Notes: generated from the sequence alone by a model not told the origin. A stretch of DNA of 64,000 bases from Streptomyces ruber (GCF_014648075.1 NZ_BMQK01000006.1:143858-207857), one strand, 5' to 3'; shown: positions 27,615 to 36,813, counted from the stretch's first letter. A program made the numbers and translations.

Positions 27615-28472
27615 CTAGTCGTAGCGCCGGCGCGGCACGGTGATGCGGTGGCCCGACTCCAGCAGCCGGGGCAGGTAGCCGCGCAGGGCCCGCACGGTCT
27701 GGGAACGGTCGCCGCCGGCGTCGTGGGAGAGGACCACGACGCCGGGGCCGGCGCCGTCCTCGACCAGGTCGAGGATCGTGCGGACGCCCGGTTCCTGCCA
27801 GTCCAGCGTGTCGACGGTCCAGGCCAGGGGCTCCATGCCCAGCTCGGCGCCCAGCCGGAAGGCCGCCCGGTTCCAGGCGCCGTAGGGGGCGCGGAACCAC
27901 TGGGGCGGCGCACCGCACAGCCTCTCGACGATCTCGCAGGTGCTCTCCATCTCCCGGCGGATCCCGGCCCGTGACAGCCGGGTGAGCAGCGGGTGCGACC
28001 AGGTGTGGTTGCCGACGACGTGCCCGTCGTCGGCCATCTCGCGCAGCAGGTCCGGGTACGCCTCCGCCATCTCGCCGCACACGAAGAACATGGCCCGCAC
28101 ATCGTGCTCGCGCAGTGTGCGCAGGATGGCCGGGGTGTAGCGGGCGTCGGGGCCGTCGTCGAAGGTCAGCACCATGGCGTGGCCGAGCCCGGGCAGCGCC
28201 TCCAGCGGCCTGCGCCGTGCCCGCGGCCGCGCCGGGACACGGCGCTGCGGGCCGTACCCGGTGAGGGGGTGCAGCCGGTACGCGGAGGACCTCGGCGTCC
28301 GGCGCACCGGAGAGCCTCCGGCCACGGCCACCGGGCCGGGCGCCGGTGGCCGGCCCGGTGGCCGTTCGCCCGTGAGCAGGGCCGCGGTGCCCGCGGCGCC
28401 GGCCGCTGCCAGGACGGCGGCGGAGGCCATGACCACCCGGCGCCGTGCGACCGTCGTCTGATCGTCTGTCAT
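27615..28472 (-). CDS. NodB-type polysaccharide deacetylase
   Basis: A 285-residue exported enzyme of carbohydrate esterase family 4, removing N-acetyl groups from chitin-like sugar or peptidoglycan. The N-terminus shows ARRRVVMASAAVLAAAGAAG (Tat-like signal). The NodB domain (~residue 95 on) has TFDDGPD (catalytic Asp and metal Asp), the metal histidines in HTWSHPLL, RAPYGAWN, and a late VVLSHDAGG motif with the catalytic His. Start at the ATG at 28472. Divergent from the universal stress protein gene. Confidence 0.92.
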   Translation of the reverse strand: MTDDQTTVARRRVVMASAAVLAAAGAAGTAALLTGERPPGRPPAPGPVAVAGGSPVRRTPRSSAYRLHPLTGYGPQRRVPARPRARRRPLEALPGLGHAMVLTFDDGPDARYTPAILRTLREHDVRAMFFVCGEMAEAYPDLLREMADDGHVVGNHTWSHPLLTRLSRAGIRREMESTCEIVERLCGAPPQWFRAPYGAWNRAAFRLGAELGMEPLAWTVDTLDWQEPGVRTILDLVEDGAGPGVVVLSHDAGGDRSQTVRALRGYLPRLLESGHRITVPRRRYD

Positions 28473-28611
28473 GACTCATCAGTCGCCCGGCGGACGTCCG
28501 GCGGGCTCCGGTGACACCGGGACGGAGCCAGGAAAACACCCGCCTGGCGCACGCCCCGGGGACCCGACCCGCGGCGTCCCCGGCATGGCGGGTTCCGATA
28601 ACCTCGCAGCC

Positions 28612-29070
28612 GTGGCGCAGCACTCACACCAGTTCGAACGGGGCACGGACGGCCCGAAGGTGATCCTCGCCGGGGTGGACGGCTCCGAGTCCTCCTTCCG
28701 CGCGGCGGCCTACGCCTCCGGTCTGGCCCGGCGGCAGCACGCGCTGCTGGCCCTCGTGTACGTCCAGCCGGTGGCGACGGCGGGCGCGGCGTTCGGCGCG
28801 CCCGTGGCGCAGGTCACCGACGAGGTCGCCGAAGACCTGATCGCGGAGATCCGGAAGTCCACCGAACGGTCCCGGGGCGTCTTCGACGTGCGGTGGGAGT
28901 TCCACACCTTCCGCGGCGACCCCTACAACGGGCTGGTGACGGCCGCGGACGAGCTGAAGGCGGACGCGGTCGTGGTGGGCGCCTCCGAGCAGGCGGGCCA
29001 CCGGATCGTCGGCTCGGTCGCGGTCCGTCTGGTGAAGGCGGGACGCTGGCCGGTGACGGTGGTGCCGTAG
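28612..29070 (+). CDS. universal stress protein
   Basis: A 152-residue single-domain UspA protein. It has KVILAGVDGSESSFRAAAYA at the start and ADAVVVGASEQAGHRIVGSVAVRLV near the end, the latter close to the ATP-binding G-x2-G-x9-G-S pattern. The start is uncertain: the GTG at 28612 follows a GATAAC -10-like element so closely that it may be leaderless, while the ATG at 28585 would add nine residues. Neither has a good ribosome site. Confidence 0.85.
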   Translation: MAQHSHQFERGTDGPKVILAGVDGSESSFRAAAYASGLARRQHALLALVYVQPVATAGAAFGAPVAQVTDEVAEDLIAEIRKSTERSRGVFDVRWEFHTFRGDPYNGLVTAADELKADAVVVGASEQAGHRIVGSVAVRLVKAGRWPVTVVP

Positions 29071-29199
29071 CCGGGCACCACGCCGGCCGGCCACCGGAGG
29101 GAACCGTTCACCGAACCGTTCATCGACGCGTTCGACCGTCCGTCGCACAGTGCCGTCCGTGATCTGTCCCCGGTCCGGGGCCTGCGGTCCCATACGGCC

Positions 29200-29754
29200 A
29201 TGACGGCCGGAACCACGATCACCCGGATCACCCATGGGACGACCGCCGAGCACGAGCTGGCCGCACTGCAGCGGGAGCACGGCCGGCCCCTCTTCGCGCT
29301 GATGCTGCGCCTGTCCGACGGGGACCGGCAACGCGCCGAGGACCTGGTGCAGGAGACCCTCGTACGCGCCTGGCAGCATCCCGAAGCGCTCCGCGCGGAC
29401 GACTTCACCTCCGTACGCCCCTGGCTGCTGACCGTCGGGCGGCGGCTCGCCATCGACGCTCGGCGGGCGCGGCAGGCCAGACCCGCCGAGGTCGGGGACG
29501 CGGTGCTGGAGAACGCCCGGGTGTGCGCCGACCACGCCGAGCGGTCCGCCGCCGTCCTCGACGTGCGCCGTGCCGTGCGGACACTCACCCCCGAACACCG
29601 TGACGTCCTGGTGCAGGTGTACTTCCGGGGGGCGAGTGTGGCGGAGGCCGCGGAGGCGCTGGGCATACCCCCGGGTACTGTGAAGTCCCGCGCGTACTAT
29701 GCGCTGCGCGCTCTGCGCCGGGTACTCCCCGGGTACGCGGCCGATCAGCGGTGA
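29200..29754 (+). CDS. ECF RNA polymerase sigma factor
   Basis: A 184-residue extracytoplasmic-function sigma factor. Region 2 reads RAEDLVQETLVRAWQHPE (about residue 45), and region 4 has TPEHRDVLVQVYFRGASVAEAAEALG with PPGTVKSRAYYALRALRRVL as its recognition helix. The spacing and the downstream zinc-finger anti-sigma gene (30533) match the ZAS-controlled ECF groups common in Streptomyces (SigL/SigJ-like). Target promoters unknown. Confidence 0.9.
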   Translation: MTAGTTITRITHGTTAEHELAALQREHGRPLFALMLRLSDGDRQRAEDLVQETLVRAWQHPEALRADDFTSVRPWLLTVGRRLAIDARRARQARPAEVGDAVLENARVCADHAERSAAVLDVRRAVRTLTPEHRDVLVQVYFRGASVAEAAEALGIPPGTVKSRAYYALRALRRVLPGYAADQR

Positions 29755-29891
29755 AACACACGTCCGGGTCAAAGCTCGGCAAAGCGCTTCGCCGGGGCCC
29801 CGGATTGAGCAATCGTCTGTCTTCAGCCGTGTTCCGGACCGGGGCCCGCCCGGACCGGGCGAGGCGCACGCACGGAGGAAGGCGGGAAGGG

Positions 29892-30398
29892 ATGCTGCAC
29901 AGAGGCCAAGAGAGCGCGGACGGCCCGGGCGGCGAGGGACTGGTCGTCCCCATGGCCTGGTTGTACGCCGAGTACATCGCCGACGAACTGCTGCGGACCG
30001 GCGACCTGATGCCGCCGACGTCCTTCGAGTTCCGCGCCGGACGGGACGCCCTGGCGCTGACCATTTTCCTCGCCGACACGCACGGCGAGCTCTCCGGCAT
30101 CCGGGTCGTCACCCAGCTGGAGACCTGGCTGTCGCTCACCGCGTACGACCAGCCGTGGCAGGACTGGGTACGGACCCGCATGGAGCGGCTCACCGCCGAC
30201 GCGCCGGGCTCGTCACCGGACCTGGACCTGGCCGTCGCGACCTGGCGGTGGCTGCGGGAGACCGAACTGCTGGCCCCCGACCTGGACGCGGTGCCGGGCG
30301 ACGGCCCGGTGCCGGACGAGGACGCCGGCCCGAAGGTGTGGACGCCGGCCTGGCGCCTCGGCCTGCCACTGGGCCACCTGGCCATCCACCTGTTCTAG
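29892..30398 (+). CDS. hypothetical protein, 168 aa
   Basis: A soluble protein I do not recognise. It has VPMAWLYAEYIADELLRTGDLMPPTSFEFRAG, a central beta-like LALTIFLADTHGELSGIRVVTQLETWLSL, and a tail WTPAWRLGLPLGHLAIHLF. No signal peptide; acidic linker near residues 130-145. GGGAAGG precedes the ATG at 29892. It sits between the ECF sigma factor and the anti-sigma gene, so it may belong to that regulatory unit. Third-position GC is normal, supporting real coding. Confidence 0.65.
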   Translation: MLHRGQESADGPGGEGLVVPMAWLYAEYIADELLRTGDLMPPTSFEFRAGRDALALTIFLADTHGELSGIRVVTQLETWLSLTAYDQPWQDWVRTRMERLTADAPGSSPDLDLAVATWRWLRETELLAPDLDAVPGDGPVPDEDAGPKVWTPAWRLGLPLGHLAIHLF

Positions 30399-30532
30399 CC
30401 ACCGCCCCGGGCGCCCGGGGGCTCCGCATCCTTCGGGCGGCATTCCGCGGGGCGCTTGAGTGATTCCCGGGCCGGGTCCGTACCGGTGGGGGCAGGAAGC
30501 CACCCCCACCCGCCCCGGCCCGAGGAATTGCC

Positions 30533-31201
30533 ATGTGGTCCCAGAACCGTCATCACGACGTCGGCGCCTACGCGCTGGGCGTGCTGGACGAGGTGGACGA
30601 GTTCCGTTTCGAGGACCATCTGCGCGGCTGCCCCCGGTGCACGACGCAGGTCACCGAGTTCCGGACCGCCGCCCGGCAGCTGATGCTCTACCGGCAGGCC
30701 ACGCCGCGTGCCGTGCACTCCTTCGCGGGACCGGGCCCGCGGCTGCTGGACCGGCTGCTCGGCGAGGTCGCCTCGCGGCGGCGCTCGGTGCGCCGGCGCT
30801 CGCTGTTCGTGGTCGCCGCCTGCGCGGTGTTCGCGGTGGGCGGGCCCGCGGTCACCGTCGTCGCCCGGACGGGCGGGCAGCCGCGGACGGTCGCGGCGGC
30901 CGACGCGGCGTCGGGCGTGTGGGCCGAGGTCAGGGCCGAGGACCGGACCTGGGGCAGCGCCATCGACCTCCGGGTGAGGGACGCGTCGGGACCGCGCGTC
31001 TGCCGGCTCCTCGCGGTCGGCCGGGACGGGTCCGAGGAGACCGTGGCGAGCTGGACGGCGCCCGGCGGCACCGGCGGTCCCTCCGGCATGCACGGCGGGG
31101 CCGCGATGCGGCGGGCGGACATCGACCGCTTCGAGGTGCGCACGGCGGGCGGGGAGCGGCTGCTGACGCTCGTCTCGCCGTGGCGGGCGGGCGGCGGATG
31201 A
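30533..31201 (+). CDS. ZAS-type anti-sigma factor (membrane)
   Basis: A 222-residue protein with an N-terminal zinc-binding anti-sigma domain (HDVGAYALGVLD, then FEDHLRGCPRCTTQV carrying the HxxxCxxC metal site), a membrane helix near residues 90-110 (LFVVAACAVFAVGGPAVTVVA) and an extracellular domain with two cysteines at most. It would hold the ECF sigma factor of 29200 inactive at the membrane until a signal releases it. One ordinary-looking gene separates the two. Start at the ATG at 30533. Confidence 0.85.
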   Translation: MWSQNRHHDVGAYALGVLDEVDEFRFEDHLRGCPRCTTQVTEFRTAARQLMLYRQATPRAVHSFAGPGPRLLDRLLGEVASRRRSVRRRSLFVVAACAVFAVGGPAVTVVARTGGQPRTVAAADAASGVWAEVRAEDRTWGSAIDLRVRDASGPRVCRLLAVGRDGSEETVASWTAPGGTGGPSGMHGGAAMRRADIDRFEVRTAGGERLLTLVSPWRAGGG

Positions 31202-31213
31202 CCGCCGCCCGCA

Positions 31214-32101
31214 CTACTTCAGCAACCGCGACATCCTGCGGTCCGCGAGCGGTCTCCCGCCCGTCTGGCACGTCGGGCAGTACTGGAGCGAGGAGTCGCT
31301 GAAGGCGACCTCGCGGACGGTGTCCCCGCACACCGGGCAGGGCTCTCCGGTGCGGCCGTGCACCCGCAGCCCGCTCCTCTTCTCCGCCTTCAGCCGGCCC
31401 GCGGCCAGCCCCCGGGACCGCTCCACCGCCTCGGTGAGGGTGGTGCGCAGCGCCTCGTACAGCCGGTGGGTCTCCTCCTCGGTCAGCGAGGCGGCGATCT
31501 TGTACGGGGACATCCGGGCGACGTGCAGGATCTCGTCGCTGTACGCGTTCCCGACGCCCGCGATCAGGCTCTGGTCGCGCAGGGCGCCCTTGATCCGGCG
31601 CCGCTCCCCCGCGAGGAGCGCGGCGAGGCGGGTCTCGTCGAAGTCGTCCGCGAGGGGGTCGGGGCCCAGGCGGGCCACCCCGGGGACGTCCCGCGGGTCC
31701 CGCACGACGTACACGGCGAGCCGCTTCTGCGTGCCGGCCTCCGTGAGGTCGAAGCCCGCGCCGCCGCCCAGCGCGACGCGCAGCGCGAGGGGGCCCCTGC
31801 CGGGGCGCGGCGGTGTGCCGGGCAGGCGGTCGTGCCACTGGAGCCAGCCGCCGCGGGCCAGGTGGGTGACGAGGTGCAGAGCCTCACCGGTCCCGTTCGC
31901 GGTACCGGCGCCGGCCTCGATGCCGAGGAACTTGCCGTGCCGGCGCACCGCCGTCACCTCGCGCCCCTCCAGGGCCGTGACCGGCGGGTCGTACGTCTTC
32001 AGGACGCTGACCGCGACGGGCAGCACCCGGACGACCTCCCGACCGACGAGGTGCCCGGTCAGGAAGTCCCGCAGCGCTTCGACCTCGGGCAGTTCCGGCA
32101 T
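31214..32101 (-). CDS. Fpg/Nei-family DNA glycosylase
   Basis: A 295-residue bifunctional glycosylase/AP lyase that removes oxidised bases. It starts MPELPEVEALR, giving the catalytic Pro2 and Glu3 after Met removal. The lysine in GREVTAVRRHGKFLGIE, the helix-two-turn-helix with QSLIAGVGNAYSDEIL, and the C-terminal zinc finger CPVCGD-(x)-YCPTC are present. The sequence is of the Nei-like/Fpg2 type rather than canonical MutM. Convergent with the ZAS gene, with only 12 bases between stops. Confidence 0.92.
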   Translation of the reverse strand: MPELPEVEALRDFLTGHLVGREVVRVLPVAVSVLKTYDPPVTALEGREVTAVRRHGKFLGIEAGAGTANGTGEALHLVTHLARGGWLQWHDRLPGTPPRPGRGPLALRVALGGGAGFDLTEAGTQKRLAVYVVRDPRDVPGVARLGPDPLADDFDETRLAALLAGERRRIKGALRDQSLIAGVGNAYSDEILHVARMSPYKIAASLTEEETHRLYEALRTTLTEAVERSRGLAAGRLKAEKRSGLRVHGRTGEPCPVCGDTVREVAFSDSSLQYCPTCQTGGRPLADRRMSRLLK

Positions 32102-32154
32102 ACGTCCAGGGTGCCACCCGGGAGGCACAATGGCCGGAGGAAGGGGTTGTCGTC

Positions 32155-33582
32155 ATGGCGGCCATGGAGTGGTTCACCGCACCCGACTACTGGATCAGCC
32201 GGCTGGTCTTCCAGCGGGCGCTGGCCGCCGTGTACCTGGTGGCCTTCCTCGGCGCGGCGCTCCAGTTCCGGGCCCTCCTCGGAGAGCGCGGCATGCTGCC
32301 GGTCCCCCGCTTCGTGGCGCGCGTCCCGTTCCGGCGGGCGCCCAGCGTCTTCCACTGGCACTACTCGGACCGCTTCTTCGCGCTGTGGGCGTGGACGGGC
32401 GTCGCCGTGTCGGCGGCGCTGCTCGCCGGGCTCGACTCGCTGCTCCCGCTGTGGGGCGGCATGCTGCTGTGGCTGCTGCCGTGGCTGCTCTACCTGTCGG
32501 TCATGAACGTGGGGCAGACCTGGTACTCGTTCGGCTGGGAGTCGCTGCTGCTGGAGGTGGGCTTCCTCGCGGTGTTCCTCGGCAACGACGAGGTGGCGCC
32601 GCCGGTCGTCGTGCTGTTCCTGCTGCGCTGGCTGCTGTTCCGGGTGGAGTTCGGCGCCGGGCTGATCAAGATGCGGGGCGACGCGTGCTGGCGGAAGCTG
32701 ACCTGTCTCGACCACCACCACGAGACCCAGCCGATGCCGGGCCCGCTGAGCCGGTTCTTCCACCACCTGCCGAAGCCGCTGCACCGCGTCGAGGCCGCGG
32801 CGAACCACGTCACCCAGCTCGCCGTCCCCTTCCTCCTGTTCACCCCGCAGCCGATCGCGACGGCCGCCGCCGCGCTGATGGTCGTCACCCAGCTGTGGCT
32901 GGTGCTGTCGGGCAACTTCGCCTGGCTGAACTGGCTCACCGTCGTGCTGGCCCTGTCGGCGGTGGACTACGGCGGCACCGCGCCCGCGGACGTGCCCGCC
33001 ACGGCGCCGCTGTGGTACGAGGCCGTCGTCCTCGCCGTCGCCGCGCTGCTCCTCGCCCTCAGCTACCGGCCGGTCCGCAACATGCTCTCCCGCCGCCAGG
33101 TCATGAACCGCTCGTTCGACCCGCTGCACCTGGTCAACACCTACGGCGCGTTCGGCAGCGTCAGCCGGGTCCGGTACGAGGTGGTGGTCGAGGGCACGGC
33201 GGACGACGTGCCGCGCGAGGACGGGGACTGGCGGGAGTACGAGTTCAAGGGCAAGCCGGGCGACGTGCGGCGCCGGCCGCGCCAGTACGCGCCCTACCAC
33301 CTGCGGCTCGACTGGCTGATGTGGTTCGCGGCGCTCTCCCCCGGGTACGCCGGCGCCTGGTTCGGCGCTCTGGTGGAGCGGCTGCTGGAGGGCGACCGGG
33401 ACACGCTGCGGCTGCTGCGCCACTCCCCGTTCCCGCCGGACGCCCCGCCGCGCCACGTCCGCGCCCGCCTGTTCCGCTACCGGTTCACGACCCGGCGGGA
33501 ACGACGCGAGACGGGCGCGTACTGGGAACGGACGTACGTACGGGAGTTCCTGCCGCCGACCCGGCTGACCGGGTCGTCATGA
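32155..33582 (+). CDS. lipase maturation factor family membrane protein
   Basis: A 475-residue membrane protein resembling vertebrate LMF1, with many predicted helices and a conserved soluble part. Hallmarks: W-F-TAPDYWISRLVFQRALAAVYLVAF at the start, GQTWYSFGWESLLLEVGFLAVFLG, LLFRVEFGAGLIKMRGDACWRKLTCLDHHHETQP(M), and near the end YEFKGKPGDVRRRPRQYAPYHLRLDWLMWFAALS. Bacterial function is not established. It overlaps the convergent aldo/keto reductase gene by 6 bp at the 3' ends. Confidence 0.88.
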   Translation: MAAMEWFTAPDYWISRLVFQRALAAVYLVAFLGAALQFRALLGERGMLPVPRFVARVPFRRAPSVFHWHYSDRFFALWAWTGVAVSAALLAGLDSLLPLWGGMLLWLLPWLLYLSVMNVGQTWYSFGWESLLLEVGFLAVFLGNDEVAPPVVVLFLLRWLLFRVEFGAGLIKMRGDACWRKLTCLDHHHETQPMPGPLSRFFHHLPKPLHRVEAAANHVTQLAVPFLLFTPQPIATAAAALMVVTQLWLVLSGNFAWLNWLTVVLALSAVDYGGTAPADVPATAPLWYEAVVLAVAALLLALSYRPVRNMLSRRQVMNRSFDPLHLVNTYGAFGSVSRVRYEVVVEGTADDVPREDGDWREYEFKGKPGDVRRRPRQYAPYHLRLDWLMWFAALSPGYAGAWFGALVERLLEGDRDTLRLLRHSPFPPDAPPRHVRARLFRYRFTTRRERRETGAYWERTYVREFLPPTRLTGSS

Positions 33583-34560
33583 CGCGTCCCCGGGCAGGGG
33601 CGCGTCCCCGGCGATCAGTCCCCGGGCCCGCAGCTCCCGCCAGAACGCCGCGGGCACCCGGGCCGCGAACTGCTCGGCGCAGTCCCGGACCTCGGCCGCC
33701 GAACGGGCCCCGGCCAGCACGCTCGCCACGGCCGGATGGGCGGCGGGGAAGGCGAGCGCGGCGGCGCGCAGCGTCGTTCCGTGGCGTTCGGCGAGGTCCT
33801 TCAGGCGCAGCGCCCGGTCCACCAGGGGGGCGGGCGCGGTGGCGTAGTCGTACGGGGCCCCGGGCCGCGGGTCCGCCAGCAGTCCGGAGTTGAAGGCGCC
33901 GCCGACGACCACGGACACGCCGCGCTCCCGGGCCGCGGGCAGCAGGTCGGTCAGGGCGCCCTGGTCGAGGAGGGTGTAGCGGCCCGCGCACAGCACCACG
34001 TCGACGTCCGTGTCGCGGACGAGGCGGGTGAGCAGTGCCGTCCCGTTCATGCCCGCCCCGATCGCGCCGACGGCTCCTTCCGCCCGCAGGCCCTCCAGGG
34101 CCGGATAGCCCTCGCGGATTGCCTGTTCGGCGTGGTCGTCGGGGTCGTGGAGGTAGACGACGTCCACCCGGTCGAGACGGAGCCGTTCGAGGCTGGCCGC
34201 CAGGGTGCGCCGGACGCCGTCGGCGGAGAAGTCCCACACGCGGCGGTGCGTGGCGGGTACCGCGAAGCCGTGGGCCAGGTCGTCGCCGCCCTCGTCCGAC
34301 GGCTCCAGCCGGCGGCCCACCTTGGTGGAGACCGTGTACGCCGACCGGGGGAGGTCGCGCAGGGCCGCGCCGAGGCGGCGTTCGGACAGGCCGAGCCCGT
34401 AGTGCGGCGCGGTGTCGAAGTAGCGGACGCCGTGCTGCCACGCGGCGCGCACCGCCTCGTACGCCTGCTCCTCGCCGACCTCGCTGTACAGGTTGCCGAG
34501 ACCGGCGGTGCCGAGGGCGAGGGCGCTGACCTCGACGCCGCTGCGGCCCAGCCGGTTCAC
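33577..34560 (-). CDS. aldo/keto reductase (probable L-fucose dehydrogenase)
   Basis: A 327-residue AKR. It opens with RLGRSGVEVSALALGTAGLGNLY. The catalytic aspartate/tyrosine segment is YFDTAPHYGLGLSERRLGAAL, the lysine is in TVSTKVGR and the histidine in VVYLHDPDD. This matches the D-threo-aldose/L-fucose 1-dehydrogenase AKR branch, which oxidises L-fucose to the lactone with NAD(P). The GTG at 34560 overlaps the SDR stop as GTGA. With fuconate dehydratase and SDR upstream, an L-fucose role is well supported by context. Confidence 0.85.
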   Translation of the reverse strand: MNRLGRSGVEVSALALGTAGLGNLYSEVGEEQAYEAVRAAWQHGVRYFDTAPHYGLGLSERRLGAALRDLPRSAYTVSTKVGRRLEPSDEGGDDLAHGFAVPATHRRVWDFSADGVRRTLAASLERLRLDRVDVVYLHDPDDHAEQAIREGYPALEGLRAEGAVGAIGAGMNGTALLTRLVRDTDVDVVLCAGRYTLLDQGALTDLLPAARERGVSVVVGGAFNSGLLADPRPGAPYDYATAPAPLVDRALRLKDLAERHGTTLRAAALAFPAAHPAVASVLAGARSAAEVRDCAEQFAARVPAAFWRELRARGLIAGDAPLPGDAS

Positions 34561-35315
34561 CGGGCCGCCGCCGGACGCGGCCGCAGGCCCTGCATGCCGC
34601 CGTCGACCGCGAGGGACGTACCGGTGGTGGCGCCGGACAGCGGGCTCGCGAGGTAGGCGATCGCGCCCGCCACCTCCTCGGCCGTGACCAGGCGGCCGGT
34701 GGGCTGGCGGGCCTCCAGCGCGGCGCGTTCGGCGGCGGGGTCGGCGGCCGCGTCCAGCAGCCGGCCGATCCACGGGGTGTCCGCGGTGCCGGGGTTGACG
34801 CAGTTGACGCGGATGCCCTCATGGAGGTGGTCGGTGGCCATGGCGAGGGTGAGCGAGTGCACCGCCCCCTTCGTCGCGCTGTAGAGGGCGCGCCGCGGCA
34901 GGCCGGCGGTGGCCGCGACGGAGCAGGTGTTGACGATCGCCGCGTGCGCGGACCGGCGCAGGAGCGGCAGACAGGCGCGGGCCGTGCGGACCATGCCGAG
35001 GACGTTGACGTCGAAGACGTGGTGCCACTCGGCGTCGGCGTTGTCCTCGACGGTGCCCTGCGCGCCCACCCCGGCGTTGTTGACCAGGACGTCCAGCCCG
35101 CCGAGGTCGGTGCCGGCGGCGGTCACCGCCGCGCGCACCGAGGTGTCGTCGGTGACGTCGGCACGGTACGCGAGCAGCGGCGCGTCCACCGGAGACGGGT
35201 CCAGGTCGAGGACGGCCACCCGGGCACCGCGGGCGGCCAGCAGTTCCGCGGCGGCCCGCCCGATGCCGGAGGCACCGCCCGTCACCAGGGCCCTCAGCCC
35301 CTCGAAGTCGCTCAT
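34557..35315 (-). CDS. SDR oxidoreductase (probable 2-keto-3-deoxy-L-fuconate dehydrogenase)
   Basis: A 252-residue classical SDR: TGGASGIGRAAAELLAARGA near the start, DLDPS (acidic, favours NAD), NNAGVG, catalytic serine in VNTCSVAA, YSATKGAV with the Y-x3-K, and the terminal GTSLAVDGGMQG. Placed between L-fuconate dehydratase and an aldo/keto reductase with 4-bp overlaps on both sides, it most likely oxidises 2-keto-3-deoxy-L-fuconate. Function by context. Confidence 0.85.
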   Translation of the reverse strand: MSDFEGLRALVTGGASGIGRAAAELLAARGARVAVLDLDPSPVDAPLLAYRADVTDDTSVRAAVTAAGTDLGGLDVLVNNAGVGAQGTVEDNADAEWHHVFDVNVLGMVRTARACLPLLRRSAHAAIVNTCSVAATAGLPRRALYSATKGAVHSLTLAMATDHLHEGIRVNCVNPGTADTPWIGRLLDAAADPAAERAALEARQPTGRLVTAEEVAGAIAYLASPLSGATTGTSLAVDGGMQGLRPRPAAAR

Positions 35316-36658
35316 ACCGCGTGCCCCCTCCGGGTCTCGGCGTCGGCGGCCCAGAAGGTCCCGCCCGGGTACGTGTACTCCGCGACGGACTCCGGCCGCA
35401 TGGTGGCGGAGAAGCCCGGCGCGGTGGGTGCGGTGTAGTGGCCGTCGCGGACCACGACCGGGTCGGTGAAGTGCTCGTGCAGGTGGTCGACGTACTCGAC
35501 GACCCGGTCCTCGGTGGTCCCGGACAGCGCCACGTAGTCGAACATGGCCAGGTGCTGGACGAGTTCGCACAGCCCCACCCCGCCCGCGTGCGGGCAGACC
35601 GGCACCCCGAACTTGGCGGCGAGCAGCAGGATCGCCAGGTTCTCGTTGACCCCGCCGACGCGGGCCGCGTCGATCTGCAGCACGTCCAGGGCACCGGCCT
35701 GCAGGAGCTGCTTGAACACGACGCGGTTCTGGACGTGTTCGCCGGTGGCGACCCGGACGGGGGCGACGGCCTCGCGGATCGCTGCGTGCCCGAGCACGTC
35801 GTCGGGGCTGGTGGGCTCCTCGATCCAGTACGGCTGGAACTCGGCGAGGGCCCTCACCCAGCGGATCGCCTCGGCCACGTCCCAGCGCTGGTTGGCGTCG
35901 ACGGCGATGCGGACGCCGGGGCCGACCACGGAGCGGGCGACGCGGCAGCGCCGTACGTCGTCGGCGAGGTCGGCGCCGACCTTCAGCTTGATCTGGGTGA
36001 AGCCGTCGGCGACGGCCCGGGCGGCCAGCCGGGCGAGCTTGTCGTCGCCGTAGCCGAGCCACCCGGGGGAGGTCGTGTAGGCGGGGTAGCCGCGCTCCAG
36101 CAGCCGGGCCGTGCGCTCCCCGGCGCCGTCCCTGCCCCGCCGCAGCAGTTCCAGCGCCTCGCCGGGGGTGAGCGCGTCGGTGAGGTACCGGAAGTCGGTC
36201 TGGTGGACGAGCCACTCGGGGTCGGCGTCGGCCAGCAGCCGCCACAGGGGTTTCCCGGCGCGCTGGGCGGCGAGGTCCCAGACGGCGTTGACGACCGCGC
36301 CGATCGCCATGTGCATCACGCCCTTCTCCGGTCCGAGCCAGCGCAGCTGGCTGTCGCCGGTGAGGTCCCGGTACAGGGCGCCGGGGTCCGCGCACAGTGC
36401 GTCGACGGACCGGCCGGTCACCTGGGCGCGCAGCGCGTCGATCGCCGCGACCTGCACGTCGTTGCCCCGTCCGATGGTGAACACGAAGCCGTGTCCCTCG
36501 GGTCCGCCGTCGGCGTCGGCGTCGGTGCGCAGGACGACGTACGCGGCCGAGTAGTCGGGGTCGGGGTTCATCGCGTCGGAGCCGTCGAGCTCGCGCGAGG
36601 TCGGGAACCGGATGTCGTAGGTGTCGACCGCGGTGACACGGGCGGGCGTCGGAGGCAC
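35312..36658 (-). CDS. L-fuconate dehydratase (enolase superfamily)
   Basis: A 448-residue enolase-superfamily enzyme that removes water from L-fuconate to give 2-keto-3-deoxy-L-fuconate. It has RFPTSRELDGSDAMNPDPDYSA at the N-terminus, typical of fuconate dehydratases. The barrel has the KxK base in QIKLKVGADL, metal ligands in VDANQRWD, EEPTSPDD and TGEHVQNR, and the catalytic histidine in CPHAGGVGLCELVQHL. GTG at 36658 chosen; several upstream starts are possible but run into the operator. First gene of the fucose operon. Confidence 0.92.
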   Translation of the reverse strand: MPPTPARVTAVDTYDIRFPTSRELDGSDAMNPDPDYSAAYVVLRTDADADGGPEGHGFVFTIGRGNDVQVAAIDALRAQVTGRSVDALCADPGALYRDLTGDSQLRWLGPEKGVMHMAIGAVVNAVWDLAAQRAGKPLWRLLADADPEWLVHQTDFRYLTDALTPGEALELLRRGRDGAGERTARLLERGYPAYTTSPGWLGYGDDKLARLAARAVADGFTQIKLKVGADLADDVRRCRVARSVVGPGVRIAVDANQRWDVAEAIRWVRALAEFQPYWIEEPTSPDDVLGHAAIREAVAPVRVATGEHVQNRVVFKQLLQAGALDVLQIDAARVGGVNENLAILLLAAKFGVPVCPHAGGVGLCELVQHLAMFDYVALSGTTEDRVVEYVDHLHEHFTDPVVVRDGHYTAPTAPGFSATMRPESVAEYTYPGGTFWAADAETRRGHAV

Positions 36659-36716
36659 GGCGGGCCTTTCGGTCGGTGCTGCATCGGTGACGGGCCGGAC
36701 GTGAGCTGACGCATAC

Positions 36717-36728
36717 TTATCAGACCAC
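36717..36728. promoter_or_regulatory. FadR-type operator, fucose-operon side
   Basis: Read on the minus strand, GTGGTCTGATAA matches one and a half arms of the FadR-subfamily consensus TGGTCnGACCA. It lies about 60 bases upstream of the dehydratase start, overlapping an AT-rich -10-like TAAGTAT. Confidence 0.55.
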
Positions 36729-36800
36729 TTGGCCGTCACGACACCCTTCGGCGGGGACAGGCGTCGGATTCCCCCGGCTGATCCCCGGCTGTGAGGCGGA

Positions 36801-36813
36801 GTGGTCGGACCAC
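36801..36813. promoter_or_regulatory. FadR-type operator, regulator side
   Basis: GTGGTCGGACCAC is a perfect 13-bp palindrome with the TGGTCnGACCA core expected for GntR/FadR-subfamily repressors, about 50 bases upstream of the regulator gene. With the second site it probably mediates repression of both divergent promoters. Confidence 0.7.

Noticed and set aside
32155..34560. A possible terminator between the lipase maturation factor and aldo/keto reductase genes
   Set aside because: The two genes overlap by 6 bp at their ends and no strong hairpin is visible there.
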